Notes under the pieces: generated by a model
The model's database searches: none
The model's input: the letters and a program-made list of their open reading frames with translations, nothing else
What the model was told of the DNA's origin: nothing
Assembly: GCF_014652095.1 (NCBI RefSeq)
Contig: NZ_BMYD01000008.1
Location: forward strand, 1 to 45,581
From: Cognatilysobacter bugurensis
GTDB lineage: Bacteria > Pseudomonadota > Gammaproteobacteria > Xanthomonadales > Xanthomonadaceae
Reading direction: 5' to 3'
DNA length: 45,581 bases
Part shown: one piece after another, positions 9,532-18,057 of the stretch
Layout of the letters: each line of letters begins with the position of its first letter
How positions within the stretch are numbered: the first letter of the stretch is position 1
Program-made: the position numbers and the translations under genes

Positions 9532-9615
9532 ATGAGCGCACCGAGCCGAAGCCGCTGTAGCGCTCCGCCCCCGAATTTCCCTGACTCCGCCTTCCGAGCC
9601 CCCGCCCCGCGATGA
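9532..9615 (+). CDS. Putative 27-residue leader peptide overlapping fliF
   Basis: An ATG at 9532 lies 6 nt after a perfect AAGGAG (9520-9525) and opens a 27-codon frame. Its TGA (9613-9615) overlaps the fliF ATG (9612-9614). The predicted peptide is Ser/Pro/Arg-rich (MSAPSRSRCSAPPPNF at the start) and resembles no family I know. fliF itself has no Shine-Dalgarno sequence in its last 25 upstream bases, so ribosomes may reach fliF by terminating the leader and restarting. The coding status is inferred from the ribosome site and overlap only. Confidence 0.45.
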   Translation: MSAPSRSRCSAPPPNFPDSAFRAPAPR

Positions 9616-11258
9616 GCACTCTGGCACTCCCCAACTCCGAAGGACTGCGCAACCTCGGCCGCCTGCAGGACATCCCGGCCGTCCGCCAGCTTGCAATGCT
9701 CGGCGTTGTCGCGGTCGCGATCGCGCTCGGCCTGTGGCTGTTCTTCTGGACCCAGAAGCCCGACTACGTGCCGGTGTTCGCGGGTCTGGACCCGAAGGCG
9801 ACCGGCGAGGCCTCCGACCTGCTCGGCACGGCGAAGATTCCGTTCCGCCTCGACCCGGGCACCGGCGCGCTGGCCGTGCCGGTCGAGCGCCTCGGCGACG
9901 CGAAGCTCGCGCTTGCCGCGGCCGGCCTGCCGGCCAGCGGCGAAAAGGGTTTCGAGACGATGCAGGGCGACCAGGGCTTCGGCACCAGCCAGTTCGTCGA
10001 GAACGCGCGCTACCAGCACGCGCTCGAAACCGAACTGGCGCGCACGATCTCCAACCTCAGCCCGGTGCGCGAGGCACGCGTTCACCTCGCGCTGCCCAAG
10101 CCGAGCGCGTTCACGCGCCAGAAGGAGCCGGCCAGCGCATCGGTCGTGCTGCAGCTGCGCAGCGGCGCAACGCTCGAGCAGAACCAGGTCAACGCGATCG
10201 TGCACCTGGTGGCCTCCAGCATTCCAGGCCTGCCGACCGCGAACGTCACCGTCGTCGACCAGTTCGGCCGCATGCTGTCCAACCCCGATCCGAACAGCGA
10301 AGACGCCATCGGCGCGAAGCAGTTCGACCAGCAGCGCCGTCAGGAAGCCGTCTACGTGCAGCGCATCCAGGAGCTGCTCGAGCCGATGACCGGCCCCGGC
10401 CGCGTCAGCGCGCAGGTCAGCGTCGACATGGACTTCAACGAGACCGAGCAGGCCCGCGAGACCTACGGCCCCGCCGAGTCGACGACCGGCACCATGGTGC
10501 GCAGTGAGCAGATCTCCGAGATGAACGGCGCCGGCGGCGCCGTCGCCCAGGGTGTGCCCGGCAGTGTGGCCAACACCCCGGGCGCCGTGCCCGAGCAGCC
10601 GCCGCAGACCGGCCCGAGCTCGCGCACCGCGGTGCGCAATTTCGAGGTCGACCGCACGCTGACCCACACCCGCCAGGCGCCGGGCCGCATCCGCCGAGTG
10701 ACCGCCGCGGTGCTGGTCGACAACGTGGCCGCTGCCCCGGGCAAGGGCAAGGACGCGGCGCCGGGATCGCGCGCGCTGACCGATGCCGAGCTCAAGCGCA
10801 TCGAGACGCTGGTGCAGCAGGCGATCGGTTTCGACGGGCAGCGCGGCGATGCGGTGTCGGTGGTCAATGCGCCGTTCGCGCGCGACGAACTCACGGCCGA
10901 CGAGGCGCTGCCGTTCTGGGAGCACCCGCGTGCACGCGACCTGCTGCGCACGCTGCTCGGCGGCCTCGCGGTGCTGGCGGTGATCTTCTTCGTGATCCGC
11001 CCGACGTTCCGCCAGCTCGTGCAGCCGAAGGCGATCGAAAAGCCGCCGCAGACCGCCGACGTCGAAATGCTCGACGACGACGTGCAGGTGACGCTGAACC
11101 CGCAGGCGACGCTGCCGGGTCAGATGCCGGCACTGGGCTCGAGCACGCCGGGCGGGCCGACGTTTGACGACAAGGTACAGCTCGCACGCCAGGCGGTCAG
11201 TCAGGACCCGAAGCGTGTGGCGAATGTAATCCGGGAGTGGGTGGCAACCGATGGCTGA
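9612..11258 (+). CDS. fliF: Flagellar MS-ring protein FliF
   Basis: FliF forms the inner-membrane MS-ring on which the motor and export gate assemble. The 548-residue protein has an N-terminal membrane segment (LAMLGVVAVAIALGLWLFFW, residues about 27-46). Ring-building YscJ-type domains follow (KPDYVPVFAGLDPKATGEA; VHLALPKPSAFTRQKEPASA; LVASSIPGLPTANVTVVDQ). A second membrane segment is LLGGLAVLAVIFFVIRPTF near residue 455. The C-terminal cytoplasmic tail that binds FliG ends in VIREWVATDG. It overlaps fliG by 8 bp. Its translation may be coupled to the short leader ORF at 9532. Confidence 0.97.
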   Translation: MSTLALPNSEGLRNLGRLQDIPAVRQLAMLGVVAVAIALGLWLFFWTQKPDYVPVFAGLDPKATGEASDLLGTAKIPFRLDPGTGALAVPVERLGDAKLALAAAGLPASGEKGFETMQGDQGFGTSQFVENARYQHALETELARTISNLSPVREARVHLALPKPSAFTRQKEPASASVVLQLRSGATLEQNQVNAIVHLVASSIPGLPTANVTVVDQFGRMLSNPDPNSEDAIGAKQFDQQRRQEAVYVQRIQELLEPMTGPGRVSAQVSVDMDFNETEQARETYGPAESTTGTMVRSEQISEMNGAGGAVAQGVPGSVANTPGAVPEQPPQTGPSSRTAVRNFEVDRTLTHTRQAPGRIRRVTAAVLVDNVAAAPGKGKDAAPGSRALTDAELKRIETLVQQAIGFDGQRGDAVSVVNAPFARDELTADEALPFWEHPRARDLLRTLLGGLAVLAVIFFVIRPTFRQLVQPKAIEKPPQTADVEMLDDDVQVTLNPQATLPGQMPALGSSTPGGPTFDDKVQLARQAVSQDPKRVANVIREWVATDG

Positions 11259-12252
11259 GGAAAAACTGACCGGCACGCAGCGGGCGGCCATCGTGCTGCT
11301 TTCGCTTGGCGAGGCCCAGGCCGCTGAAGTGCTCAAGCACATGAACGCGAAGGAAGTGCAGAAGCTCGGCCTTGCGATGACGTCCGTCGGCTCCGTGTCG
11401 CGCGAGCACGTCGCAGAGATCTTCGACGAATTCATCGACGTGCTGTCGCAGCCGTTCTCGATCGGTGCCGACGCAGACGACTACATCCGCGAAGTGCTGA
11501 TGCAGGCGCTCGGCGAAGACCGCGCGAACGGCCTGATCGACCGCATCCTGATGGGCCGCAACACTTCGGGCCTGGACTCGCTGAAGTGGATGGAGCCGCG
11601 CGCGATTGCCGAGCTGGTCCGCAACGAGCATCCGCAGATCATCGCGATCGTGCTTGCGCACCTGGACGTCGACCACGCGGCCGAAGTGCTCAAGTGCTTC
11701 CCCGAGCGCGGCCGTGTCGACATTCTGCTGCGCCTGTCCACGCTCGACGGTATTCCGCCGAACGCGCTGAACGAGCTCAACGACGTGCTCGCACGGCAGT
11801 TCGCCGGCAGCGCGAACATGAAGTCCTCGTCGATCGGCGGCGTCAAGGTCGCGGCGAACATCCTGAACTTCATGGATTCGGGCCAGGACGAGAAGATCCT
11901 CACCTCGATGAGCGAGGTCGACGGCGCGCTGAGCACGAAGATCCGCGATCTGATGTTCGTGTTCGACAACCTGGCCGATATCGATGACCGCGCGATGCAA
12001 ATGGTGTTGCGCGACATCCCGAACGACAAGCTCGCAATCGCGCTGCGCGGCGCGGACCAGAAGGTCAAGGACAAGATCCTCGGCAACATGTCGCAGCGCG
12101 CCGCCGAGAACCTCAAGGACGACATCGAAGCCCGCGGCCCGGTGCGCCTGGCCGATGTCGAGGCCGCGCAGAAGGAAATCCTCGCGCTGGTGCGCAAGAT
12201 GGCCGATGCCGGCACGATCTCGCTGGCGGCCAAGGCTGAGGCGTTCGTATGA
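11251..12252 (+). CDS. fliG: Flagellar rotor switch protein FliG
   Basis: FliG joins the MS-ring to the C-ring and carries the torque-generating charges facing the stator. Its 333 residues are standard. The N-terminal domain binds FliF (GTQRAAIVLLSLGEAQAAEV). The middle domain contains EHPQIIAIVLAHLDVDHAAE with the EHPQ motif. The C-terminal domain has the conserved charged torque helix (IDDRAMQMVLRDIPNDKLAI) and ends with RKMADAGTISLAAKAEAFV. It starts inside the end of fliF and overlaps fliH by ATGA. Confidence 0.98.
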   Translation: MAEEKLTGTQRAAIVLLSLGEAQAAEVLKHMNAKEVQKLGLAMTSVGSVSREHVAEIFDEFIDVLSQPFSIGADADDYIREVLMQALGEDRANGLIDRILMGRNTSGLDSLKWMEPRAIAELVRNEHPQIIAIVLAHLDVDHAAEVLKCFPERGRVDILLRLSTLDGIPPNALNELNDVLARQFAGSANMKSSSIGGVKVAANILNFMDSGQDEKILTSMSEVDGALSTKIRDLMFVFDNLADIDDRAMQMVLRDIPNDKLAIALRGADQKVKDKILGNMSQRAAENLKDDIEARGPVRLADVEAAQKEILALVRKMADAGTISLAAKAEAFV

Positions 12253-12857
12253 CGTCCGCCGATGGGATCGTCCGCTGGATCGCACCGGGTTTCGACCCGC
12301 CCCCGGAGCCCGAGCCCGAGCTAGAACTGCCACCTCCGCCCACGCCGCCGAGCGTCGAGGAACTGCAGGCGATCGAGCAGGCCGCGTACGACGAAGGTTT
12401 CGAACGCGGCCATGCGGACGGTCTGGCGCAGGGCCAGGCCGAGATCCGCCGCGTCGTCGCGCAGATCGAAGGCATCCTCGACAGCTTCACCCGCCCGCTC
12501 GCGCGCCTTGATTCCGAAGTCGGCGACGCACTCGGCGACCTCGCCGTGCGCATCGCCGGCTCGCTGGTCGGCCGCGCGTACGCCGCCGACCCGACCCTGC
12601 TGGCCGAGCTCGTGCGCGAAGCGCTGGACTCCGTCGGCAGCAACGGCCGCGATGTCGAACTGCGGCTGCACCCGCACGATATTGGCGTGCTGACGCCGCA
12701 CCTGCCGGCGATCGACGGCGTCCGCCTCACCGGGGACACCACGCTCGCGCGCGGCGAACTGCGCCTGCACAGCGAGAGCGTGCGCATCGACGGAACGCTT
12801 GCGACGCGCCTGCAGGCCTGCCTGCAGGCCACGCTGGATCGCGCGGCCGGCGCCTGA
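12249..12857 (+). CDS. fliH: Flagellar export ATPase regulator FliH
   Basis: FliH is the peripheral-stalk-like partner that holds the ATPase FliI at the C-ring. The 202-residue product has an acidic, Pro-rich N-terminus (PPPEPEPELELPPPPTPPS). The typical FliH helix with Gly-containing repeats follows (AAYDEGFERGHADGLAQGQA, residues about 42-61). The C-terminal domain is related to V-type ATPase subunit E (AVRIAGSLVGRAYAADPTLL, then LRLHPHDIGVL). It starts on the fliG stop (ATGA) and ends 56 bp before the fliI start. Confidence 0.92.
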   Translation: MTSADGIVRWIAPGFDPPPEPEPELELPPPPTPPSVEELQAIEQAAYDEGFERGHADGLAQGQAEIRRVVAQIEGILDSFTRPLARLDSEVGDALGDLAVRIAGSLVGRAYAADPTLLAELVREALDSVGSNGRDVELRLHPHDIGVLTPHLPAIDGVRLTGDTTLARGELRLHSESVRIDGTLATRLQACLQATLDRAAGA

Positions 12858-12913
12858 AGGCGCTTCAGGCCCGGCTCTTGCATGGACGGTTCGACTCCGA
12901 CTCCACAACGCCG

Positions 12914-14278
12914 ATGACCTCGATCGCTGCGACCTACTGGGAAGAAGCCCGCAACCTGCGCCTGGCCGGGCGGCTGCGCATGGCCGACCCGCAACCCGAA
13001 GCGCTGGGCCTGACGCGCGAAGGCGTGCTGCGCCGCGCGGTCGGCCTGACGCTGGAGGCCTCGGGCTGCACCTCCCCGATGGGCTCGCGCTGCCGCGTGG
13101 AAACCTCCGGCGGCCGCTGGGTCGAGGCTGAAGTCGTGGGGTTTTCCGGCGAACGCACGTACCTGATGCCCACCGCCCACCTCGATGGCCTGCTGCCGAA
13201 TGCGCGCGTGGTGTCGATGCGCCAGAAAGGCGAGGTCGCAGTCGGCGAAGGCCTGCTCGGCCGCGTGATCGACTCCGACGGCGTACCGCTGGACGGCCGC
13301 GGCCCGATCCGCGCCGAAGGCTGGGTCGGGCTGGCGGGCGTCTCCATCAACCCACTGATGCGCGAGCCGATCACGCGCTCGCTCGACGTCGGCGTGCGCG
13401 CGATCAACGCGATGCTGCCGATCGGTCGCGGCCAGCGCGTCGGTCTGTTCGCGGGCTCGGGTGTCGGTAAGTCGACGCTGCTCGGCATGATGACGCGCTT
13501 CACCGCGGCCGACGTGATCGTGGTCGGCCTGATCGGCGAGCGCGGCCGCGAAGTCCGCGATTTCGTCGAAGCCACGCTGGGCGAGGAAGGCCTGCGCCGC
13601 GCGGTCGTCGTGGCTGCGCCGGCCGACCGGCCGCCGCTCGCACGCCTGCACGGCGCGCTGCGCGCCACGGCAATCGCCGAGTACTACCGCGACCAGGGCC
13701 TGCACGTGCTGCTGCTGATGGATTCGCTGACCCGCTACGCGCAGGCGCAGCGCGAGATCGGCCTGTCGGTCGGCGAGCCGCCGACCACCCGCGGCTACCC
13801 GCCCTCGGTGTTCGCCAAGCTGCCGGCCCTGGTCGAACGCGCCGGCAACGGCGCCGACGGTCGCGGCTCGATCACCGCGTTCTACACAGTGCTGACCGAA
13901 GGCGACGACCAGCAGGAGCCCATCGCCGACGCCTCGCGCGCGATCCTCGACGGCCACATCGTGCTGACCCGCCGCATTGCCGACTCGGGCCAGTACCCGG
14001 CGATCGACATCGAGGTGTCGGTCAGCCGCGTGATGCAGGACATCACCGACGCGCCGTGGCGCGAACGCATCCGCAAGCTCAAGCGGCTGATGTCGGCCTA
14101 CAACGCGCAGCGTGACCTGATCGCGATCGGCGCCTACCAGCGCGGCAACGACCCCGTCGTCGACGAGGCGCTCGCGCGCTGGCCGGCGATCCAGCATTTC
14201 CTCGGACAGGACGTGCACGAGGGTGCCGACGTGGAAGCCAGCCGCGCCGCGCTGGCGCAGCTGCTCGACGGCGTATGA
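12914..14278 (+). CDS. fliI: Flagellum-specific export ATPase FliI
   Basis: FliI hydrolyses ATP to help deliver substrates to the export gate. From ATG 12914 the protein has 454 residues, the family norm; an upstream in-frame TTG (12878) would add 12 unconserved residues. Walker A is GSGVGKST at 181-188 with K186. The catalytic region has GLIGERGREVRDFVE and Walker B LLLMDSLTRYAQAQREI. The F1-beta-like segment GEPPTTRGYPPSVFAKLPAL follows. It ends 62 bp before fliJ. Confidence 0.97.
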   Translation: MTSIAATYWEEARNLRLAGRLRMADPQPEALGLTREGVLRRAVGLTLEASGCTSPMGSRCRVETSGGRWVEAEVVGFSGERTYLMPTAHLDGLLPNARVVSMRQKGEVAVGEGLLGRVIDSDGVPLDGRGPIRAEGWVGLAGVSINPLMREPITRSLDVGVRAINAMLPIGRGQRVGLFAGSGVGKSTLLGMMTRFTAADVIVVGLIGERGREVRDFVEATLGEEGLRRAVVVAAPADRPPLARLHGALRATAIAEYYRDQGLHVLLLMDSLTRYAQAQREIGLSVGEPPTTRGYPPSVFAKLPALVERAGNGADGRGSITAFYTVLTEGDDQQEPIADASRAILDGHIVLTRRIADSGQYPAIDIEVSVSRVMQDITDAPWRERIRKLKRLMSAYNAQRDLIAIGAYQRGNDPVVDEALARWPAIQHFLGQDVHEGADVEASRAALAQLLDGV

Positions 14279-14340
14279 CCCGAAGGACCTAAAGCCCCAC
14301 CGCGTTTCCGCCCCGACGACCCTTCCAGCAGCGACGCCCA

Positions 14341-14799
14341 ATGACCCGCTCGCAACGCCTCGACCCCCTGCTCCGCATCAAGCAGCAACGCCAGGACGAA
14401 GCCGCCCGCCAGGTGGCCGAGCGCGACCGTGCGCTGGCCGAACAACAGGCCCGGCTCGAAACGCTGCGCCGCTATGCGGACGAATACGCGATTGCCCCCG
14501 CGAACGCGACGATCGCCCCGGCCTTGCTCGCCAACCGGCTTGCGTTCCGCGAGAAGCTCGACGCCGCGGTGCAGCAGCAGGTGAGCATCGTCCACCACAC
14601 CCACCAGAGCGCCGAGGTCGAGCGCGCCCGCCTGATGCTTGCGAGCCGCGACACCAAGGTGCTCGAGCAGCTGGCAGCCAGTTACCGCGCTGAGGAAGGC
14701 CGGATCGCCGAGAAGCGCACGCAGCGCGAACTCGACGATCTAGGCGGCCGACGCGCACGCGCGGCGCGCGTCGCCGCCGATGAAGGAGACACCGCATGA
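14341..14799 (+). CDS. fliJ: Flagellar export protein FliJ
   Basis: FliJ is the coiled-coil stalk of the export ATPase and helps coordinate FlhA. The 152-residue product is almost entirely helical and charged: RLDPLLRIKQQRQDEAARQV at the N-terminus, then long heptad-like helices to RRARAARVAADEGDTA. The N-terminal LDPLLRIK pattern and the position between fliI and fliK support the call. It overlaps fliK by ATGA. Confidence 0.92.
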   Translation: MTRSQRLDPLLRIKQQRQDEAARQVAERDRALAEQQARLETLRRYADEYAIAPANATIAPALLANRLAFREKLDAAVQQQVSIVHHTHQSAEVERARLMLASRDTKVLEQLAASYRAEEGRIAEKRTQRELDDLGGRRARAARVAADEGDTA

Positions 14800-15869
14800 A
14801 CAGCATCCAGGGAGCGCTTGCCCCCACGCCCGCCCCCGCACCGACCGCCAACGCGGCGGCCACGGGCCAGCCCACGTCCAAGCCGGGCGCGAGCGAGGGC
14901 ACCGGTCAATCGTTCGACGACCTGCTCGCGTCCGACCCCGCAGCCGGCGCTGAAACCGCGGGCCTGCAGGGCGCAGGCGGTGACGCGGCCGCTGCGTCCG
15001 CATCGGCCCCGACGCCGTCCGCGCCGACGAACGACGCTGGCGCCGCAGCCGCCATCGCACCAGACGCGAGCCTGCCGGACCAGCTGCTCGCGATGCTCGG
15101 CGTCGCCATGGCGCCGCCCACCGTGAGCGCAGCTGCCACGCCGCCTCCGGTTCCTGCCGGCAGCCGGCCTGGCGTCGCCGCAGGCGGCGCGCCCACGGGC
15201 GCGCCCGTACTGCCGGGCGCGAACGCCTGGGCGTCGGCAGCGGGCACGACCGCAGCCGCGGCCACCGCAGCTGCGACCGCACCGATGGCCGTCGCGGCGG
15301 AAGCCGCCGCCGGCAAGGCCGATTTCGCCGCAATGCTGGGCGATGCCGCCGGCCCGACCGCAGCGGGGCCGTTCGAGGCCAGCACCGCGGGCAGCCCGTG
15401 GTCGACGGCGCCGGCATCCGGCACCGTGTCGCGCCTCGAAGCGGCCGTGACCGTCCCGGGCACGATCGCGCTGCCGGCCGACCCGGACGTGGGCTTCGAC
15501 GACGGATTCGGCAGCCGCATCGTCTGGATGGCCGAGCAACGCCTCGGGCATGCGGATATCCGCATCACGCCCGAACACCTGGGCACGATCGACGTGCGCC
15601 TGCAGCTCGACGGCAGCAAGGTCAGCGCCGAGTTCTTCAGCGCGCAGCCCGAAGTCCGGCAGGCGCTGGAAGCCAGCTTCGGCCGCCTGCGCGACATGCT
15701 CGGCCAGCACGGCCTGCAGCTCGCACAGGCCGATGTCGGCCAGCAGCGATCCGATTCGCAACAGGGGGGTGCGGCTGCGCCGGCGAACGGCGAGCGCGAC
15801 GAGCGGTCTGACGCTACCCCCGCCGCCACCGTGGTTCGCAGCCAGCGCCTGCTCGACGAAGTCGCCTGA
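14796..15869 (+). CDS. fliK: Flagellar hook-length control protein FliK
   Basis: FliK measures hook length and switches export from rod/hook to filament substrates through FlhB. The 357-residue product has a long Ala/Pro/Thr-rich ruler region (residues about 1-225), expected to be unfolded. A compact C-terminal Flg_hook domain follows (RLGHADIRITPEHLGTIDVR, LQLDGSKVSAEFFSAQPEV, RQALEASFGRLRDMLGQHG). It is on the short side for the family. It overlaps fliJ and is the last gene of the fliE operon; a new promoter follows before fliL. Confidence 0.93.
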   Translation: MNSIQGALAPTPAPAPTANAAATGQPTSKPGASEGTGQSFDDLLASDPAAGAETAGLQGAGGDAAAASASAPTPSAPTNDAGAAAAIAPDASLPDQLLAMLGVAMAPPTVSAAATPPPVPAGSRPGVAAGGAPTGAPVLPGANAWASAAGTTAAAATAAATAPMAVAAEAAAGKADFAAMLGDAAGPTAAGPFEASTAGSPWSTAPASGTVSRLEAAVTVPGTIALPADPDVGFDDGFGSRIVWMAEQRLGHADIRITPEHLGTIDVRLQLDGSKVSAEFFSAQPEVRQALEASFGRLRDMLGQHGLQLAQADVGQQRSDSQQGGAAAPANGERDERSDATPAATVVRSQRLLDEVA

Positions 15870-16180
15870 CCCGGCGCACGAACGCGCTGCGCGCCGCCGC
15901 GCAATCGCATAGGCGGCGCGACACCCGGCCGGGCATCGCTCTGACCCGACGGCCGTCGCTGCATGGCGCGGCGGCGGTCCAGCCACGTTGCCCGGCCCCA
16001 CGGCACCGCCTGCCCGACCGCGCAAACGGGCCGGCCGGCCGCACATCAGTGCGGCTTGGCGCTGCCTGCAGCAGCACTGCAGGGCGCGCCGTTCCGGCCT
16101 GACGGCGGCGCTCGCCGGGATCCCGACGCCGGCTCGTTCAGCCAGGCGCCAATAGTCCGGCGCCCGCACGGCCTTGATCG
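15870..16180. other. Intergenic region fliK-fliL, hairpin-rich
   Basis: About 310 bp lie between the fliK stop and the fliL promoter. The region is GC-rich with short inverted repeats such as CCTGCAG/CTGCAGG at 16065-16083. There is no T-tracted terminator and no convincing small gene. FleQ or other upstream activator sites may be here but are not recognisable by eye. Confidence 0.45.
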
Positions 16181-16196
16181 CGGCACACCGCTTGCA
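16181..16196 (+). promoter_or_regulatory. Sigma-54 promoter of fliL operon
   Basis: CGGCAC (16181-16186) and TTGCA (16192-16196) have GG (16182-16183) and GC (16194-16195) separated by exactly 10 bases. It sits 32 bp before the chosen fliL start and should drive fliLMNOPQR-flhBA. Confidence 0.85.
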
Positions 16197-16228
16197 CAGC
16201 TCCGTCGACCCTGTCCGGAGTGCGTCGC

Positions 16229-16708
16229 GTGACCGCCCAAGCCGCTGCTGCTGTTGCTACCCCCATGCCGAAGAAAAAGAAAATGCTGCTGATCGCGGTC
16301 GGCGCCGTCGCGTTGCTCGCCGGCGGTGGCGCCGGCGGTTATTTCGTGTTCGCCAGCCGTGCCGAAGCAGCCGCCACCCCGGTCGTGCCGCCTGCGCTGT
16401 ACCACGCGATGACGCCGGCGTTCGTCGTCAACCTGGCCGACAACGAATCCTCGCGCTACCTGCAGGCCGACGTGCAGCTGATGACGCGCGATCCCGAGAC
16501 GGTGGCCGCGCTCGAGCTGCATGCGCCGGCGATCCGCAACCGGATGCTGTTCCTGCTCGGCAGCCAAGTGTCGGCAACGATCAATGACCGCGCCGGCAAG
16601 GAGAAGCTGCAGAAGCTCGCGCTTACCGAGGTGCGCGCGGTGCTGAAGGCCGAGAAGGCGCCCGACAAGGTCGACGCGCTGTACTTCACCAGCCTCGTGA
16701 TCCAGTAA
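16229..16708 (+). CDS. fliL: Flagellar basal body-associated protein FliL
   Basis: FliL is an inner-membrane protein around the stator that supports motor function. I chose GTG 16229 because GGAG (16217-16220) lies 8 nt upstream; GTG 16220 and ATG 16265 are alternatives, and the last would begin at the basic KKKK patch. From 16229 it has 159 residues: a short N-tail, basic PKKKK, a single membrane anchor (LLIAVGAVALLAGGGAGGYF) and the periplasmic FliL domain (YHAMTPAFVVNLADNESSRY, then LQADVQLMTRDPETV), ending LYFTSLVIQ. Its promoter is sigma-54 type. Confidence 0.93.
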   Translation: MTAQAAAAVATPMPKKKKMLLIAVGAVALLAGGGAGGYFVFASRAEAAATPVVPPALYHAMTPAFVVNLADNESSRYLQADVQLMTRDPETVAALELHAPAIRNRMLFLLGSQVSATINDRAGKEKLQKLALTEVRAVLKAEKAPDKVDALYFTSLVIQ

Positions 16709-16719
16709 GGACTGCCCTG

Positions 16720-17721
16720 ATGATGAGCGATCTGCTGTCACAGGACGAGATTGACGCCCTCCTCCACGGCGTCGACTCCGGCGTGGTCGAGGTCGAGGAG
16801 CCGCCACCGCCCACGGGCGAGGCCCGCAGCTACGACTTCGCAAGCCAGGACCGCATCGTCCGTGGCCGCCTGCCGACGCTGGAGATGATCAACGAGCGCT
16901 TCTCGCGCACGTGGCGCATCGGTCTGTTCAACCTGCTGCGCCGCTCGGCCGATCTGTCGGTGCGCGGCATCGACATGATCCGCTTCGGCGAATACATGCA
17001 TTCGCTGCAGGTGCCGAACAACCTCAACCTGGTGAAGATGAAGCCGCTGCGCGGCACGGCGATGGTCGTGTTCGAGCCGCGTCTGGTGTTCACCGTCGTC
17101 GACAACTTCTTCGGCGGCTCGGGCAAGTACCACACGCGCATCGAAGGCCGCGAGTTCACGCCGACCGAAATGCGCGTGATCCAGCTGCTGCTGAAGCAGA
17201 CGTTCACCGACCTCGCCGAGGCATGGGCGCCGCTGATGCCGGTGGAGTTCGAGTACCTCAACTCCGAGATCAACCCGCACTTCGCGAACGTCGTCGGCCC
17301 CCGCGAATACATCGTCGTCTGCCGCTTCCACGTTGAGCTCGAAGGCGGCGGTGGCGATGTGCACATCGCGATGCCGTGGTCGATGCTCGAGCCGATCCGC
17401 GAACTTCTCGATGCCGGCGTGCAGAGCGACCGCGTCGAAAAGGACGAAAGCTGGGAGCGCGCACTGCGCGCGCAGCTGCAGGACGCCGAGGTCGAACTCA
17501 GCAGCGCGCTGGCCAAGCGCACGATCACGTTGCGCGAGCTGTGCCGGCTTCGCGTCGGCGACGTGATCCCGATCGATCTGCCGCCTTCGGTCACGCTGGA
17601 AGTCGAGAAAACCGCGCTGTTCAGCGGTGAATTCGGATTCCACAACGGCCGCAACGCCATCAAGGTGACCTCGGTGCACCTGCCCCGCTCCAACCGTCCC
17701 GACTACGTGATCACGCCATGA
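16720..17721 (+). CDS. fliM: Flagellar motor switch protein FliM
   Basis: FliM forms the C-ring wall and receives CheY-P. The 333-residue protein starts with the CheY-binding peptide LLSQDEIDALLHGV (residues 5-18). The CheC-like middle domain follows (LFNLLRRSADLSVRGIDMIR, FGEYMHSLQVPNNLNLVKM, FTVVDNFFGGSGKYHTRIEG). The C-terminal SpoA/FliN-like domain ends in NRPDYVITP. AAGGA lies just upstream, and a second in-frame ATG follows at 16723. It overlaps fliN by ATGA. Confidence 0.98.
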   Translation: MMSDLLSQDEIDALLHGVDSGVVEVEEPPPPTGEARSYDFASQDRIVRGRLPTLEMINERFSRTWRIGLFNLLRRSADLSVRGIDMIRFGEYMHSLQVPNNLNLVKMKPLRGTAMVVFEPRLVFTVVDNFFGGSGKYHTRIEGREFTPTEMRVIQLLLKQTFTDLAEAWAPLMPVEFEYLNSEINPHFANVVGPREYIVVCRFHVELEGGGGDVHIAMPWSMLEPIRELLDAGVQSDRVEKDESWERALRAQLQDAEVELSSALAKRTITLRELCRLRVGDVIPIDLPPSVTLEVEKTALFSGEFGFHNGRNAIKVTSVHLPRSNRPDYVITP

Positions 17722-18047
17722 ATCCTTCTGACGCCGCGGCCCCCGCCACCTTCGATTCGCTGACCGCCGACACCAGCGGCGCTCCCGACCTCAACCTGGA
17801 CGTCATCCTCGACGTGCCGGTCACGCTCTCGCTCGAGGTCGGCCGCGCCAAGCTGGCGATCCGCAACCTGTTGCAGCTCAACCAGGGTTCGGTCGTCGAG
17901 CTCGAGCGCGGTGCGGGCGAACCGCTCGACGTGTTCGTCAACGGCACCCTGATCGCCCAGGGCGAGGTGGTGGTCGTCAACGATCGTTTCGGCGTGCGCC
18001 TGACCGACGTGGTCAGCCCGTCCGAACGCATCAAGCGGCTGCGCTGA
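17718..18047 (+). CDS. fliN: Flagellar motor switch protein FliN
   Basis: FliN forms the base of the C-ring and docks FliH/FliI. The product has 109 residues. An acidic N-tail precedes the SpoA domain: LDVILDVPVTLSLEVGRAKL, then LLQLNQGSVVELERGAGEPL, DVFVNGTLIAQGEVVVVND and FGVRLTDVVSPSERIKRLR, all hallmark motifs. It starts on the fliM stop (ATGA) and is followed 10 bp later by fliO. Confidence 0.97.
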   Translation: MNPSDAAAPATFDSLTADTSGAPDLNLDVILDVPVTLSLEVGRAKLAIRNLLQLNQGSVVELERGAGEPLDVFVNGTLIAQGEVVVVNDRFGVRLTDVVSPSERIKRLR

Positions 18048-18057
18048 GACCGCACGC

